A stretch of 64,000 nt of DNA, taken from positions 1 to 64,000 of the forward strand of contig BQMJ01000049.1 of NCBI GenBank assembly GCA_025991245.1, given 5' to 3'. Within the stretch, counting starts at the first letter, position 1; every line of letters starts with the position of its first letter. This stretch comes from Galdieria partita (Eukaryota > Rhodophyta > Bangiophyceae > Galdieriales > Galdieriaceae). The notes under the pieces were generated by a model. It did not search any database. It saw only the letters and a program-made list of their open reading frames with translations, and had not been told where the DNA came from. Below are positions 23,845 through 35,463 of the stretch, one piece after another. The position numbers were made by a program, and so were the translations under genes.

Positions 23845-23949
23845 CACAATGGATTAGACAATGACACTTTTTTCAATTGTGGAAATCGGAAAATTTGGCA
23901 AGACATTTAATGAAATGTTTCTATACAAGTGAAAACTTTCAACAACTTC

Positions 23950-25146
23950 CTAAACTGTGATTCTCGGTAGGCTAATAGTATGTTGCGTGTGTTCACAAAC
24001 TTGCCAATACAAATCTTCTGGAAGCTGCTTGGAAAGTGCTAATGCCTTTGTAATGATGATTTCGGCATTATTTTCTTGACCTATAAATATGAAGTCTCTA
24101 TAAGCCGATCTACAATACAACCCAATATCAATTACCACTTTCATATCTCCTAGGCCCTATCAAACCATTGAGAACTTGGATAGGCTTAGTTGAAGACATA
24201 ATCTATATGAAAGATTAAATATATAAGAGGAGACAATTATAAATTCATCACACCTCGTCTTTCGAAATGCATAATCTTGCCAAGGTAAACAAAATATTCA
24301 TATGAGCTCCAAAACCCAACTGAATATCCCATAGGCGCAATATTTCAGCTAAAGGAGGCACATTGGCTCCCAAAGTTGAAATGGTTGGAAAGGCATAAAG
24401 TGTAGCATCTGCAAGACCGTGTCTTTCCAAGTACTCAAACAGGTCCGGCTCTATATAATGAAGACAATGGGATAGGATTTTACAACCAAGATTGGCTCCG
24501 GATAATTCAATCGCTTTGTCATACTTTGCATATTGCGGAATGTATTTCGAAATCAACATACGGAAGCAGAAAAAAGCTTCAGGTTCCGACATTACATACA
24601 AAAAAGGTGCACAAAGGCAATTCATTCCACCTCGATAATAAAAGGGCGTGCCATCACTCCAGTGCACAAAAGCGCTCAATACCCGAACCAACTTATCTTC
24701 AGGAACTCGCGTTTGAAACTCACTATCTGGCAATACAAAGTAAGATATGCGAGGAATTTGAAGAACAAAACGCTACCATGACGAAAAGTTCGCAAAGCAT
24801 CTTCTCGAATACGCAAGTGTTCTCTTGAGGGACCTTTACGAACTAGACTTTCATATTCTCCCACGTCTATTTCTCCAACACCCATCAAACTCTTCCAAAC
24901 ACTCGCACGGAGAGAATAACTATTTACGTCAAACTCGTTATCGCTCGTATTGGGAGGAAGACTGTGATTAAGTACATATTGTCTCAAAATCAAAAGCTTT
25001 TCATGATATTCAACCTTTTCCTTTTTTGCACTTTCTACAACTGAATCAATCATATCGTTGACTGCATCTACAATGTTGACATTAGCCATCAACACAATTT
25101 TGTGCTGTCCACCCAAACTCTCTTTGAAACGAGTTTTGTTCATCAT
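23950..25146 (-). CDS. TBC-domain Rab-type GAP, BUB2/Cdc16-like
   Basis: Four exons (24783-25146, 24254-24726, 24136-24202, 23950-24080; introns 56, 51 and 55 nt) give 344 residues, near the roughly 300 of Bub2/Cdc16. Family sequence includes LRQYVLNHSLP, SLRASVWKSLMGVGEID, IREDALRTFHSEFQTRVPED with the arginine finger, APFLYVMSEPEAFFCF, and LAEILRLWDIQLGFGAHMNI. In yeasts this protein works with Byr4/Bfa1 to restrain the mitotic-exit GTPase. The usual glutamine-finger motif YVQGMN reads YRGGMN here, so a catalytic residue is missing. The first intron has a rare GTCATG donor, but the frame requires it. The start could be either of two adjacent ATGs. Confidence 0.85.
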
Positions 25147-25698
25147 TGAATGCAGCTTCGTATGAAAATTTCTTTAAGAAATTGACGCCTTTTAGACGTT
25201 GTGGCTTGTGTCCAGTATTTATTAGGCATTATACTAAGAGATATTCTTGTTGTCACTGCAAAAGAACGTTCACTTTCCTATAGGGATTCCTCAAACCAGC
25301 AATACGAAAAAAAGAATTGTCTAGTGTCCTCTGACATACGTTCAATCCCCTTTTTCCCAAATAAACATACACTTCCCTGGAAGAATTTCTCAAAAAGTCG
25401 CCTATATGATAAATAGTGTAAACCGATATCAATTCATCAATTTCATTCATGGAAAAAATGTTGAACAATATAAAGAAATTTGATGATTCGAACGAAACGC
25501 TGATACACAGTTGATCAAGTACGGTTGTCAGTATGAGCTGCCCATCGATTTTTATGTTGTGGCCCGGTTCAGAAGAAAAATGACAATTTGAAATTCCGCC
25601 AATCCTACCTCAACGTGGATCCTATGACATTGCTCGTCATGAAAACATCAAACTAAAAACAACTGAGATGGTCTTATAGCACATGTTAGGATAATACA
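25147..25698. other. Divergent intergenic region, TBC gene and kinesin
   Basis: It should hold promoters for both divergent genes. It contains the second copy of the 27-bp repeat (25315-25341). Small frames on both strands have no recognisable product. Confidence 0.5.
25315..25341 (+). repeat. 27-bp exact repeat, copy 2
   Basis: Identical to 5515-5541 and in the same orientation, exactly 19,800 bases away. It lies between two divergent genes. No terminal repeats or coding capacity surround it, so it may be a tiny remnant of a dispersed element or a repair-template insertion. Confidence 0.85.
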
Positions 25699-28600
25699 AT
25701 GCGGTTTGGTGGAGTGGGGCAACTTTTTAAAGTTTTTGAAGTGAAGAGTTCACCGAAAGCTACTGAAAATTCCAATAAACGGGAAGGTCGATTGCCACCT
25801 CCGAGTCAAAGTGCTCCTGTCGAAAGTAGTCGTGATAAGCAGCAAGGCAGTGAGATAGCAAGAAGCAACGAAATACTTTCAGAAAAAGGCTCCGTAAGGG
25901 TAGCCATACGTGTAAGACCACTGAGTTCATTGGAGAGAAGCAATTGCGGGAAAACTTGTGTTACGGTACAACCACCTGACACCGTTGTTCTTGGAAAAGA
26001 TAAAAGTTTTACTTTTGACTTTGTCTTTGGCCCCGAAAAGTCCCAGAGTGATATATATGAACAAGTAGTTAGCCCGTTGGTGGATGGCATATTTAAAGGA
26101 TACCACGCTTGTCTTTTTGCATATGGTCAAACAGGAGCGGGAAAGACATATACAATGGGAACAACTTGGTGTAAAGGCTCAATAAATACAAGTCATGGTA
26201 TGATTCCAAGGGTGATAAACGATATCTTTGTTCGAGCAAAGGCAGAAATGGACTCTTACGATATTTCTATTCGTGTCTCATTCATTGAAATCTACAATGA
26301 GGATATTCATGATTTGCTAAAGTTCTACAATCCGAGTTCTGAAAATGGAAATGTTTTATTTGATGGCAGTCAGAAGATTGGCATTCGTGAAGATGAGTTT
26401 GGAAACGTATACGTTACAGGTATTCATGAAGAACCCGTTCAGTCCTACGAAGAGGCAATGTCTTGTATTGAAACTGGTTCTCTACATCGAGCAACTGCAG
26501 CACACGACATGAATCAGCAATCTTCAAGATCACATGCCATCTTTACTATCATTTTTACTAAAACGGAAAAGGGCCAAGAGGGCCTTAAAGAGAAAGTCAC
26601 CTCACAGTTTCAGCTTGTAGATTTAGCAGGTTCTGAAAGAGCGAAAAGGACGAATGCTTCAGGTGCAAGATTAAAAGAGGGAATCAGTATCAACGTGAGC
26701 CTTCTTGCGCTGATGGAAGTCATAAGTGTTTTAGGTGATCAACAAAAGAAAGGCTCACATGTTCCTTATAGAAGGTCGAAGCTAACAAGGATTTTGACAA
26801 ATTCTCTGGGTGGTAACTCACGAACGGCTATGATAGCGTGCATAAGCCCCAGTGATGATTCGTTTCAGGAAACTTTGAATACACTAAAATATGCCCACCG
26901 CGCTAGAAACATTGAAAATCGTCCAGTTATCAACCATGACCCAGCTTTCAGAGAGATAGCAGAATTAAGGAAACAAGTTCAGGAATTGAAACAAAAATTG
27001 ATGGACAAGGAAAGTTATCTCGTCAATGAGTCTACGCCGGTCAGCACACAAGCGCCTAGTCATCCTCATGTTTTGAAAACGACAAATGTCAAGGAACGAG
27101 GTGTACAGACCGAAACTTCGGAAGATGTCCATGATTCCTTGAAGTGCCTTATTGGCGAGAAGCAGAGATTGACAAATATGGTAAAGTCTTTAGAGTTGGA
27201 AAGAGATGTATTGCTGCTTCAAAATGAAAATCTTTATGAGGCACGAAAGAAACGAGATTCCCTGAGTAAGAGAATGTCCAAGAAAGCATCAGAAGAATCA
27301 TTAGAAACAAGTTTGTCGGATAGTTTTGTATCATCTCCAAAGGAAAGTCGAAGCTGTGTTGCACCCGACCTGAATAATACAGCTCACTCTTCGCAACTGA
27401 CTCATTTATCTGCAAAGGAGGATTCCATTCTTACTGTTGATTCTGTCTATCCTAATTCAGTTTTTCAGCAGAAACGACAAAGCCTGGAAGAATCCTTCAA
27501 AGAACGAGAGCGTGAATTTCAAAGTTTGAGAGCCTCGATGGAACAACAAGTTCAGTGTCTTCAGATGAATGTCCGTCTCAAGGAAATTTTAATCAGAAAA
27601 CTTGTTCATAATGAGAAGAAACTATCTGAGAAGTTAAAGAATCAGGAGGACTACGCTAGTCAATTGGCCGAGAAAATACGTCAGCAAGAATTAGAATTGA
27701 AAAATATTGAAGAACGACTTGATCAAAATGGTGAACAAAGAGGCAGTGATGATGTTGAGAAGCGCTATGCGTTGAAAGTAGCCTCCATTCGAACGGAAGT
27801 GGAAAATTTGGAGAAGCATCAGCGGAAACTCCGCAAGGCGAAGGAGCGAAAAATGATTAGTGATCAAGAACGAAAAATGTTGGAGAACGAAGTGAAGGAA
27901 ATGCGTGAGAGACAAGAACAGCTAATGGAACAAATAACAGCGGAAGAAGAGCGCTATCAAAAACTTCGAAATGAGTACGAGCAACGCCTTGAGAATATGC
28001 AGAGATGTAAGGAAACTACAGATAAGGACTTGAATCGTTTGAAAGAAGAATGTTCTCGTCAGAAATCCATCATACTTCGGCAGCAACAGGTATATAGGTT
28101 GACTAGATGATATTTTCTCTTCTTACTCTTTCTATAGGTACTGCGTTCGTGCCGAATAGTACCCAATTCATATACAGACATTGTTCGTTTTCGCAAGTTA
28201 CAAATGGAAATAGATCGAGAAGTTTTACGTGCTGTTAGACAGAGAAGACAGTACGAGGATGTTCTTCGACATAAAGCACAACGAGAAGCAGCAATTGTCG
28301 AACGTGAAGCCACTGTAGAATTGCTTTCATCATTTTCATGTGAAAATGCTTCTGTCGATGGTGAAGGAAATGAAAATGACAACAGACAAGTAGCTATTAT
28401 ACAAGAAAGTATCGATGATCTAGATGCCGAGATCGAATATCGAAACGGACAAATTTCCGATGAGGAAAAGCTTTCTGTTGACTCTGGTCAGAAGTTGCAG
28501 TCAATTTTTGCCAAGATAGAAGGACTAGAGACATGGTCAGTGGATTCAAAGGTTTTGATGATGAACGTCATCAAGAGGTAATGCTGTTCTTATAGATTCA

Positions 28601-29030
28601 TGTTGATAGTCTAAAGTATCATAGGTGGATAGACTCGAGAGAGAATGAACTGGCGTCATTGGAAGCTTTGCAAAGTTTTAGAGCCAAAACTGCTGAACTT
28701 GAAGGTGAAATTAAAAGATTAACTCATCAAATGAGATTACTGGAGTTAGAGAACGACCGTCGCCTCACTGAACAATCATTGAAATATATGAATCAGAGCT
28801 TTGGAAATGAAGAAAATAATGTTAGTGACGTTGCTCTAGCTACAAATGATTCCTCCCATCAAGATGCTTCAGAACATCCAGTAGACCAAGAAGCTATGCT
28901 ACCATTTCCATTTCAACGAACAAATAGCGGACTGGATCAAGATAATAGGCCAACCACTCCTGAACGAAGTGGAATCGAAGACGATTCCTTGAACAATGCT
29001 CATTTAGATATATCATGTCCACATACTTGA
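25699..29030 (+). CDS. Kinesin motor protein, kinesin-4 (KIF4/chromokinesin)-like
   Basis: Three exons (25699-28089, 28138-28577, 28625-29030; introns 48 and 47 nt) give 1078 residues. After a 55-residue leader the N-terminal motor domain spans about residues 55-420. It has VRVAIRVRPL, the P-loop GQTGAGKT, switch I NQQSSRSHAIFT, switch II DLAGSERAKRT, and the neck-proximal LKYAHRARNIENRPV characteristic of kinesin-4. The rest is long coiled coil, then an acidic tail with polar low complexity. In other organisms kinesin-4 suppresses microtubule dynamics at spindle midzones or carries cargo. The conserved kinesin-4 stretch GLLALGNVISALGD reads SLLALMEVISVLGD here. No cysteine-rich DNA-binding motif of animal KIF4 is visible. 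The gene is convergent with GPC1. Confidence 0.9.
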
Positions 29031-29139
29031 TGGTTTGAGAAATTTTAATTGAAATGTGGTTATCCATTATGTATGTATTACGTTTTTCCATAAATAATAT
29101 ATATATATCCACTCATCATGATTCATAGTTTTATCATCC

Positions 29140-30772
29140 TTACTCCATTTTCTTTTCCAATATATTATTGTCATGATTGGAAGTTTCAGACTTTGTTCTA
29201 GCAAAAACTTCTTGCACATAACGTCTAGCAAAAATATCGAAATAATAACTGGCACCGTTCCACAAGGATGCGAAACCCATAGAAGCTAGAAATAAGGCAT
29301 GAAACCATTGATGATTGTACAAGAGCATAGAAAAGAACAATGTCAACAACGTGTATAAACACTGCAATCCAACAAAAGTGGCAAGTTGATGTTGTTCTCC
29401 AAACATACTGATTACGTGATAAGATAGGCTGCTTCTTTCTTTCGTCAAATATCGCAATGAAGTCATCAAATCTGGGTCCTGTTTCAACTTCTTTCTCGAA
29501 AGCCATTCCGTCTTCAACAAATATAAAAATTGCCATAACAAATACAATGCAAAAGGTGCTCCCACTATCTGCATAAGGAAATGGAAACGGCTAGTCTCCT
29601 TCCATTCACAAGTTTCTGGATACCAACGTAAACAATACGATACCAAAGGTGGAAAAGAATGAATAAATAAGGAAGTCATTTTGTCCAGCGAATGGAATAC
29701 CAACGAGTTTCTCCATAACAAGATTGCCCAAGCCAATGGTCCTTGCATCGCGTATCATACCAACAATAACCAATGAAACCAATCAACATACCATTAGCAA
29801 TACCGAAGTTGATTCGATGAAAAACTTGACTAGTTGGACAAAATACAAGAGAAACGATGAGCAAAATTTGAGCAAAGTAACAAAAGTCATACATAAAATA
29901 ATGAAATTTTGCTCGTCTATATAGCCAATATCTAAATTCCTGTTATGTTTTGATGACCACCACAAGAGACTTTGTCTCACCTCAATACCATAAGAGGTCC
30001 AATTAGTATTAAATAGTATTTCCAAAGTGCTTTTGGAGCTCTTAAGAGAAAATATTCGGTCACCACCAAGTTCGAAATTCCCACAATGAATGCAAACTTG
30101 TCGATAGTCTTCACAAAAAGAGGCTGCCTCAACCTAATGAAGGCAGTTAAAAAGTCAGTTTAATACACAACTACTTACGCCTCCTTAAAACGTTCTCGAT
30201 GTTTTTGTAAGTTTTCTTTAATCTTCTCTCTACGATCCTTCAAAGAACCCCTGGCAGACCGAAACTGTTGACCAATTCGTTCCTTCCTTATACGTAGTTT
30301 ATCTTGTGCTTGTTTGAATTTGGACTCTAGCTTCTCCTTTGCTGACTATTTACCATATCACTACTCCATTGGAAACTAAACAAACTCCATTCCCACCTTT
30401 CTTTTCTCGTGCAAGTATTTTTGACGTAATTCAAAACGTTTCTTCAGGGCTTCTCTTTCGTTCTTTATAAATTGTTTCAACTCTTGGAACAATTCCAACC
30501 TAGAAGAGAAACTTCAACAATACAATCACTCATAGTCTTCATTCTGTTGTATACCTTTCGAATGCAGGCCATACGTCTTCAAACAGCGGAACTTCAGTAG
30601 GTAACAATTGGAAAATTTCTGTATTGTCGAGTCCCAAAACGTCGTCAAGGTCATCTAGACTAGAACTGCTATCAAAACCTGTTTCAGAAAATGTATCGTC
30701 TTGAGAAGACTGACTAGTAGCTGTCTCTTCCCAAGTTGCGTTTGTCCCTTGCGATGATGTGCTTTCTTCCAT
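29140..30772 (-). CDS. GPC1: Glycerophosphocholine acyltransferase 1 (DUF2838)
   Basis: Six exons (30555-30772, 30397-30499, 30179-30345, 29989-30133, 29792-29939, 29140-29741; introns 45-55 nt) give 460 residues. The N-terminal 75 residues are acidic and Ser-rich, followed by a charged coiled coil. The membrane domain has family sequence: HYFMYDFCYFAQILLIVSL, INFGIANGPLAWAILLWRN, SLVFHSLDKMTSLFIH, YCLRWYP and LWNGASYYFDIFARRY. GPC1 acylates glycerophosphocholine with acyl-CoA to make lysophosphatidylcholine in the ER, recycling deacylated PC. The intron ending at 29742 restores ANGPLAWA exactly. The first ATG in frame is 30772. Confidence 0.93.
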
Positions 30773-30939
30773 AAAACAATTCAACACCACAAAGAAATGG
30801 TCAAAATGGAATTTTCAACTTTGTAGAATTATTATTGTGCAAAAGGAGGGTAGAAAAGCTCCCACTGTGGCTGTTTTGGAGTGGCTGTAATATATTCGTA
30901 TATTTGTACTTATTTATATTCGGTTTCTAACAACCTTAT

Positions 30940-32199
30940 ATGGGTTCGGAAAATACGTCCCGTGAAACGAAAACCAAAAATGACCCAAAGGGGGATTTAG
31001 CAGCAAAACTTGCTTCTCTGCCTTATTCGTTTTCACAAACATTACCTTCCGTGACAAGGAAGAAAAACAATTCTTACTTTGATAGAAACTTTCCTCAGCT
31101 GGACTCGGGTAACCATTCTTCAAAAGGGAATCAAGTGGTTGCGGAACAAAGAAGCTTTGACAAGCACACCGCAGTGAAGGAGACACAGGAAGGAAGGGGA
31201 CAATGTATTACGGGACCAACTGTAGCAGAAATTGTGGCTGGAGTGGCCCATACTTCTAAGCCTGAATCTCATTTGGAAAGTGAAAATAAGGAGGAGTTGA
31301 AAGAATCCTACTCTATCGAACAAGTTGAGAAGACCTTATACAGTAGACTGGTTCCTGCAACCAATAGCTCCAAAGCAACTCCTAGAAGACTAGGAACATC
31401 TGTGACAAGTCAATTTTCTGCTGTTGCAAATAGCAATTTTCCGAGAAAGAAACAATCAACTACCTCTTTACCACGTCCTTCGAAGAAGGATACTTTAGAG
31501 ACCAATGGTGAACGTGGAAATACAGTTACATTGCGTCATACTTTTCAACAAGAACCATCTGTAGATAGAAAGTCAGTGAATGCTCTGCAAACTGATGAAG
31601 ATAGTCGGAAAAAGTCTTGGAATGTCTTGAAATCCAACAAAATGAATCGCAGTCATTCGGCCAACGCAGTTGTTGATGAGACAGTCAAGGATTCCCTCGA
31701 AAGTCAATGGATGGGAACAAAAGATACTGTTGTTGATAAGAGAACAGAGTTGTCCAGCACCAACGGGGAAAGTGATTCCATGAAGGTGGAACACTTTATG
31801 GGTAATGAGGATGCAGTCCATAATACTCATGTGAAGAGTTCAGAGACCGCTGGAACTACTTGGAAGACAGGAGAGAGACAGTTTCATAACTCTAATGATG
31901 ACTATGACAAGTTTGAGTCGCTTCTTCGTTCGATGGGATGGAATCCGGAGAATGGTGAACATGGAGAAGAAATAACTGAGGAAGAAAAGGCACAGTGGCT
32001 GGAGATGCATTCGGGAATATCGACTAGTTCTGTTGGGACTTTTCTTTCGGGAAATAGTGGAAGATATTCCAATAAGCTAACGTGCTTTTCGACTAGTGTG
32101 GTTGCAGTGAATGCTTTACAAGCGGCACATTTACGTCGGGATGACAAAAGTTTTACTGATTCGGAAGAGGAAGTTTCATCTTCAGAATACGAAGATTAG
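30940..32199 (+). CDS. Vasculin-like (GPBP1 family) hydrophilic protein
   Basis: An intronless 419-residue protein, mostly Ser/Thr/Asn/Lys-rich and probably disordered. Two short islands resemble the vasculin family: YFDRNFPQLDSG near residue 48 (compare the family NFPSL motif) and, near residue 323, DKFESLLRSMGWNPENG followed by EEITEEEKAQWLE (compare LRSLGW...GLTEEEI). Animal vasculin binds GC-rich promoters and regulates transcription. Here only the motifs support that assignment. The C-terminus ends in an acidic tail. It is divergent from GPC1 (167 bp) and convergent with UFM1. Confidence 0.6.
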   Translation: MGSENTSRETKTKNDPKGDLAAKLASLPYSFSQTLPSVTRKKNNSYFDRNFPQLDSGNHSSKGNQVVAEQRSFDKHTAVKETQEGRGQCITGPTVAEIVAGVAHTSKPESHLESENKEELKESYSIEQVEKTLYSRLVPATNSSKATPRRLGTSVTSQFSAVANSNFPRKKQSTTSLPRPSKKDTLETNGERGNTVTLRHTFQQEPSVDRKSVNALQTDEDSRKKSWNVLKSNKMNRSHSANAVVDETVKDSLESQWMGTKDTVVDKRTELSSTNGESDSMKVEHFMGNEDAVHNTHVKSSETAGTTWKTGERQFHNSNDDYDKFESLLRSMGWNPENGEHGEEITEEEKAQWLEMHSGISTSSVGTFLSGNSGRYSNKLTCFSTSVVAVNALQAAHLRRDDKSFTDSEEEVSSSEYED

Positions 32200-32273
32200 T
32201 CTTTTGTAACTTTTAGGTTGTTTTACCAACGTTGATGGGAATAAGTGGACTAGTGAATATAAACAAAGGTTGT

Positions 32274-32654
<381 letters not shown>

Positions 32655-32789
32655 TCCTATTTCAATCCACCACAATGAAATTGCTTTGTTTATATAAGAT
32701 GAAAATAGTATTAGAGCATCATATAATATTGATAGATATATCAATATTGATATATATATATATATCAATGAATAGGAAGGCTTCAAGAA
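32655..32789. promoter_or_regulatory. Bidirectional promoter with AT palindrome, UFM1/aspartate aminotransferase
   Basis: A 135-bp interval between divergent starts. Bases 32746-32769 form a perfect 24-bp palindrome (ATTGAT, 12 alternating A/T, ATCAAT), directly preceded at 32728-32745 by a near-perfect shorter one with the same ATTGAT/ATCAAT ends. The alternating core could be mere microsatellite, but the paired hexamers suggest a dimeric factor site. Confidence 0.4.
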
Positions 32790-34132
32790 ATGGTTGAACG
32801 ATTTACGGCGATGGCTGCAAGTTACTGGTCTCATGTTCCAGCTGCTCCTCCAGACTCCATATTAGGAATAGCAAGTCTTTACAGAAAAGATCCTGAGAAA
32901 AACAAGTTAAACTTGAGTGTGGGTGCTTATAGGGATGATCATGGGAATCCTACTGTTCTAAGAGTAGTTCGCAAAGTAGAGCAGGAACCAGCTTCTGACC
33001 ACGAATACATTCCTATGGCTGGAATTCCATCCTTTTGTCAGGCTGCAGCTGAACTCATTTTAGGTGGAAAAGCAAAATCTATTATAGAGAAACGTGTTGT
33101 AACTGTTCAATCTCTTTCAGGAACGGGAGCTTTGAGAGTAGGTGCAGAGTTTCTTTACCAGTTTTATCATCCAACAGCAACTACAGAAAAGCCTCACGTA
33201 TATATACCTCGTCCGTCGTGGGGAAACCATCGCAAAGTTTTTCAATCTGCTGGTCTGAAAGTTGCCGAATATAGATACTTTGATTCCTCTACTTGTGATG
33301 TAGACGGAAAAGGTCTCATCGAGGACTTGAAAAACATACCTTGTCACTCCATCATAGTATTGCATGCTTGTGCTCATAATCCAACAGGAGCAGATCCTTC
33401 GGAGGAATTATGGAAGCAGATATTACAAGTAGTCATACAAAAGCATCATTTGGTGTTTTTTGATTCTGCCTATCAGGGCTTTGCTTCTGGAGATTTAGAG
33501 AAGGATGCATTTGCTGTGCGTATGTTTGAACAAAGTGGAATAGAAATGTTGGTTGCTCAAAGCTTTGCTAAAAATATGGGTTTATATGGAGAGAGAGTCG
33601 GAGCATTATCGTTTGTTTGCAAAGATTCTTCTGTCGTTTCTTGTGTTCAAAGTCAGTTGGAAACCATTATTCGTTCCATGTATTCAAGTCCTCCTGCAAA
33701 TGGTGCCAGAATAGCTTCTCGAATTCTAAGTAAGTTTTTCAAATAATTATTTCACTTGCTGATGATGTAGATGATCCTGTTCTGTTGGGTGAATGGAAAC
33801 AAGAACTATTAGAAATGTCAGGACGTATTCAAGAAATGAGAAAGATGTTATATGAAGAGTTGGTTTCTCGAAAGACTCCTGGTAATTGGTCACATATTAC
33901 GAAGCAGATAGGAATGTTTTCATTTACTGGATTGAATGTGGAGCAGGCAAGTTTTGTTTGAAAAGTGTTACAATTGGTTATCAACTATCACAAGGTTCGG
34001 TATTTGAGAGAGAAATATCATATCTATATGACAGAAGATGGAAGAGCTAGTATGGCAGGTTTGAGTAGAGAGACTGTATCGATGTTTGCAGATGGCATAC
34101 ATGATGCAGTAGTTCAATTTTCATTACGGTGA
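32790..34132 (+). CDS. Aspartate aminotransferase, class I
   Basis: Three exons (32790-33729, 33771-33946, 33995-34132) give 417 residues, normal for eukaryotic AAT. Typical sequence includes LNLSVGAYRDDHGNPTVLRVV, SLSGTGALRVGAEF, HACAHNPTGADPS, FFDSAYQGFASGD, the PLP lysine in AQSFAKNMGLYGERVG, and HIYMTEDGRASMAGL. It interconverts aspartate and 2-oxoglutarate with oxaloacetate and glutamate. No transit peptide is obvious, so it is probably cytosolic; a second start at 32811 is possible. Intron 1 is only 41 nt. Intron 2 begins with GC (GCAAGT), a GC-AG intron required by frame and by the restored GLNVEQVRYL. Confidence 0.93.
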
Positions 34133-34252
34133 ATAAAGTTGCGTTATTGGATGATAGCCTTGACAATAGTTTATAGGACAGCTTCGTCTTGTTTATAAAA
34201 AAGAGAATACCGTATGTTGGGAAAAAGCTCTATTTTGAACTAAAAGTGGATT

Positions 34253-35170
34253 TCAAAAGACTTCATCGACTTCTAAGAATGTTTGGGCTTCATGATAAGC
34301 ACTTTCTATTTTCGGTGAAAGACATAATAAAAGACGTCCTATGGGATTCCATTCTGTATTTGCCTTTCTTAGCCAACCAATGTGTAGAGTTGACTTGTCT
34401 GGACTTTGCCAAAGCCAAATACCATCACTCGAATCCTTTTCTGATAAATAGGTCTCTTCTGTTTCAAAAATCATCAATACCTTATGGTCAATACCATCTA
34501 TGAAAGATACTCTTAAAAGACTAGCAGGAATGAATATTCCAACAGGTCTTCTCTCATCGGATATAATCTCACAAGATGGAACAACCACATGTCTACTACT
34601 AAGACTCCAATCGGGTACTCTGCATTTTGACCACAAACTATCAAAAACTGCTTCAACAGCTGGTTTGCTTTTAGGGATTTGCGAATGGGTCTCAAATACT
34701 TCCTCTTTACAGTTCACCAACAACTCTCTATCCACCAATTGGGCTTCACCAAGAACTGGAATAATTCTAAAGTTCGGATTCTTCACCTCCACAACACTGA
34801 AAGGTAAAAACCTTCCATCTTCTAACGGCAACCCCAGTAATCTATCATCTACAAAGGATTCGGTTTGCACATCACTTGTTACAGAATCAATAGCTGCAAA
34901 CTTTCTCAGTCTCTCATTTTCTTCACGCAGACGTTGAATCTCTTTCAACAAGTCTTCTGAAGGTATTTGCTCAAGGCACATTTCTGAACTAGACAGACTG
35001 GAATCTGACTCGGGCGTTTTTGCTTTCAACATTGATCGGAAAGGAAATGAGGACAATGAAATATATCTATTCCCATACTTTTGAGTACACAAGGTAAAAT
35101 GTCTATGTTTCACTATGGTTTGTCTTCCAAGTGTAGTAAAACTTACAAATCCCAGTGATGTGATCTCCAT
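34253..35170 (-). CDS. Conserved-looking protein of unknown function, possible plastid or mitochondrial import
   Basis: Open frame of 306 residues from the first in-frame ATG at 35170. The first 55 residues are rich in Ser, Thr, Arg and hydrophobics with few acids (LGRQTIVKHRHFTL, NRYISLSSFPFRS), like an organelle transit peptide. A short leucine-type coiled coil follows (LLKEIQRLREENERLRKF). The remainder is a globular, beta-rich domain with FLPFSVVEVKNPNFRIIPV and GIFIPASLLRVSFIDG. I do not recognise the family. It is convergent with the aminotransferase, 120 bp apart. No intron is needed. Confidence 0.65.
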   Translation of the reverse strand: MEITSLGFVSFTTLGRQTIVKHRHFTLCTQKYGNRYISLSSFPFRSMLKAKTPESDSSLSSSEMCLEQIPSEDLLKEIQRLREENERLRKFAAIDSVTSDVQTESFVDDRLLGLPLEDGRFLPFSVVEVKNPNFRIIPVLGEAQLVDRELLVNCKEEVFETHSQIPKSKPAVEAVFDSLWSKCRVPDWSLSSRHVVVPSCEIISDERRPVGIFIPASLLRVSFIDGIDHKVLMIFETEETYLSEKDSSDGIWLWQSPDKSTLHIGWLRKANTEWNPIGRLLLCLSPKIESAYHEAQTFLEVDEVF

Positions 35171-35463
35171 CTCCAGCAAATGATCAAAGATGAACCATTC
35201 ATCTATGAATGCGACCTTTATGGTCACATACTTGTGTGCTATTCGAGAATCACAACAATTCACATAGTCATAATGAATCTAGTCACCCAAGTATCCAAGT
35301 AATGACAAAAATGACCAAGACTATATTGTATAGGAGTTAAAGTCTCGAATCCCTCCATACAGTCCACCATTCCTCCTCTTAAGAAATCTCAATGATTGCA
35401 AATTGAAGCTTGGCGTACTCTTCTTTGTATGTCAAGCTGTTTCAAAAAAGACTCTATTCAACT

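Noticed and set aside
25253-25468. Frames of 71 codons on both strands
   Set aside because: Overlap each other and the 27-bp repeat, and have no family resemblance.
34189-34937. Plus-strand frames of 104 and 145 codons
   Set aside because: Antisense to the 306-residue unknown gene; the minus frame is longer and has better codon and motif structure.
35330-35375. TCTCGAATCCC near 35343 as a tRNA T-loop
   Set aside because: No matching acceptor, D or anticodon arms could be built around it.
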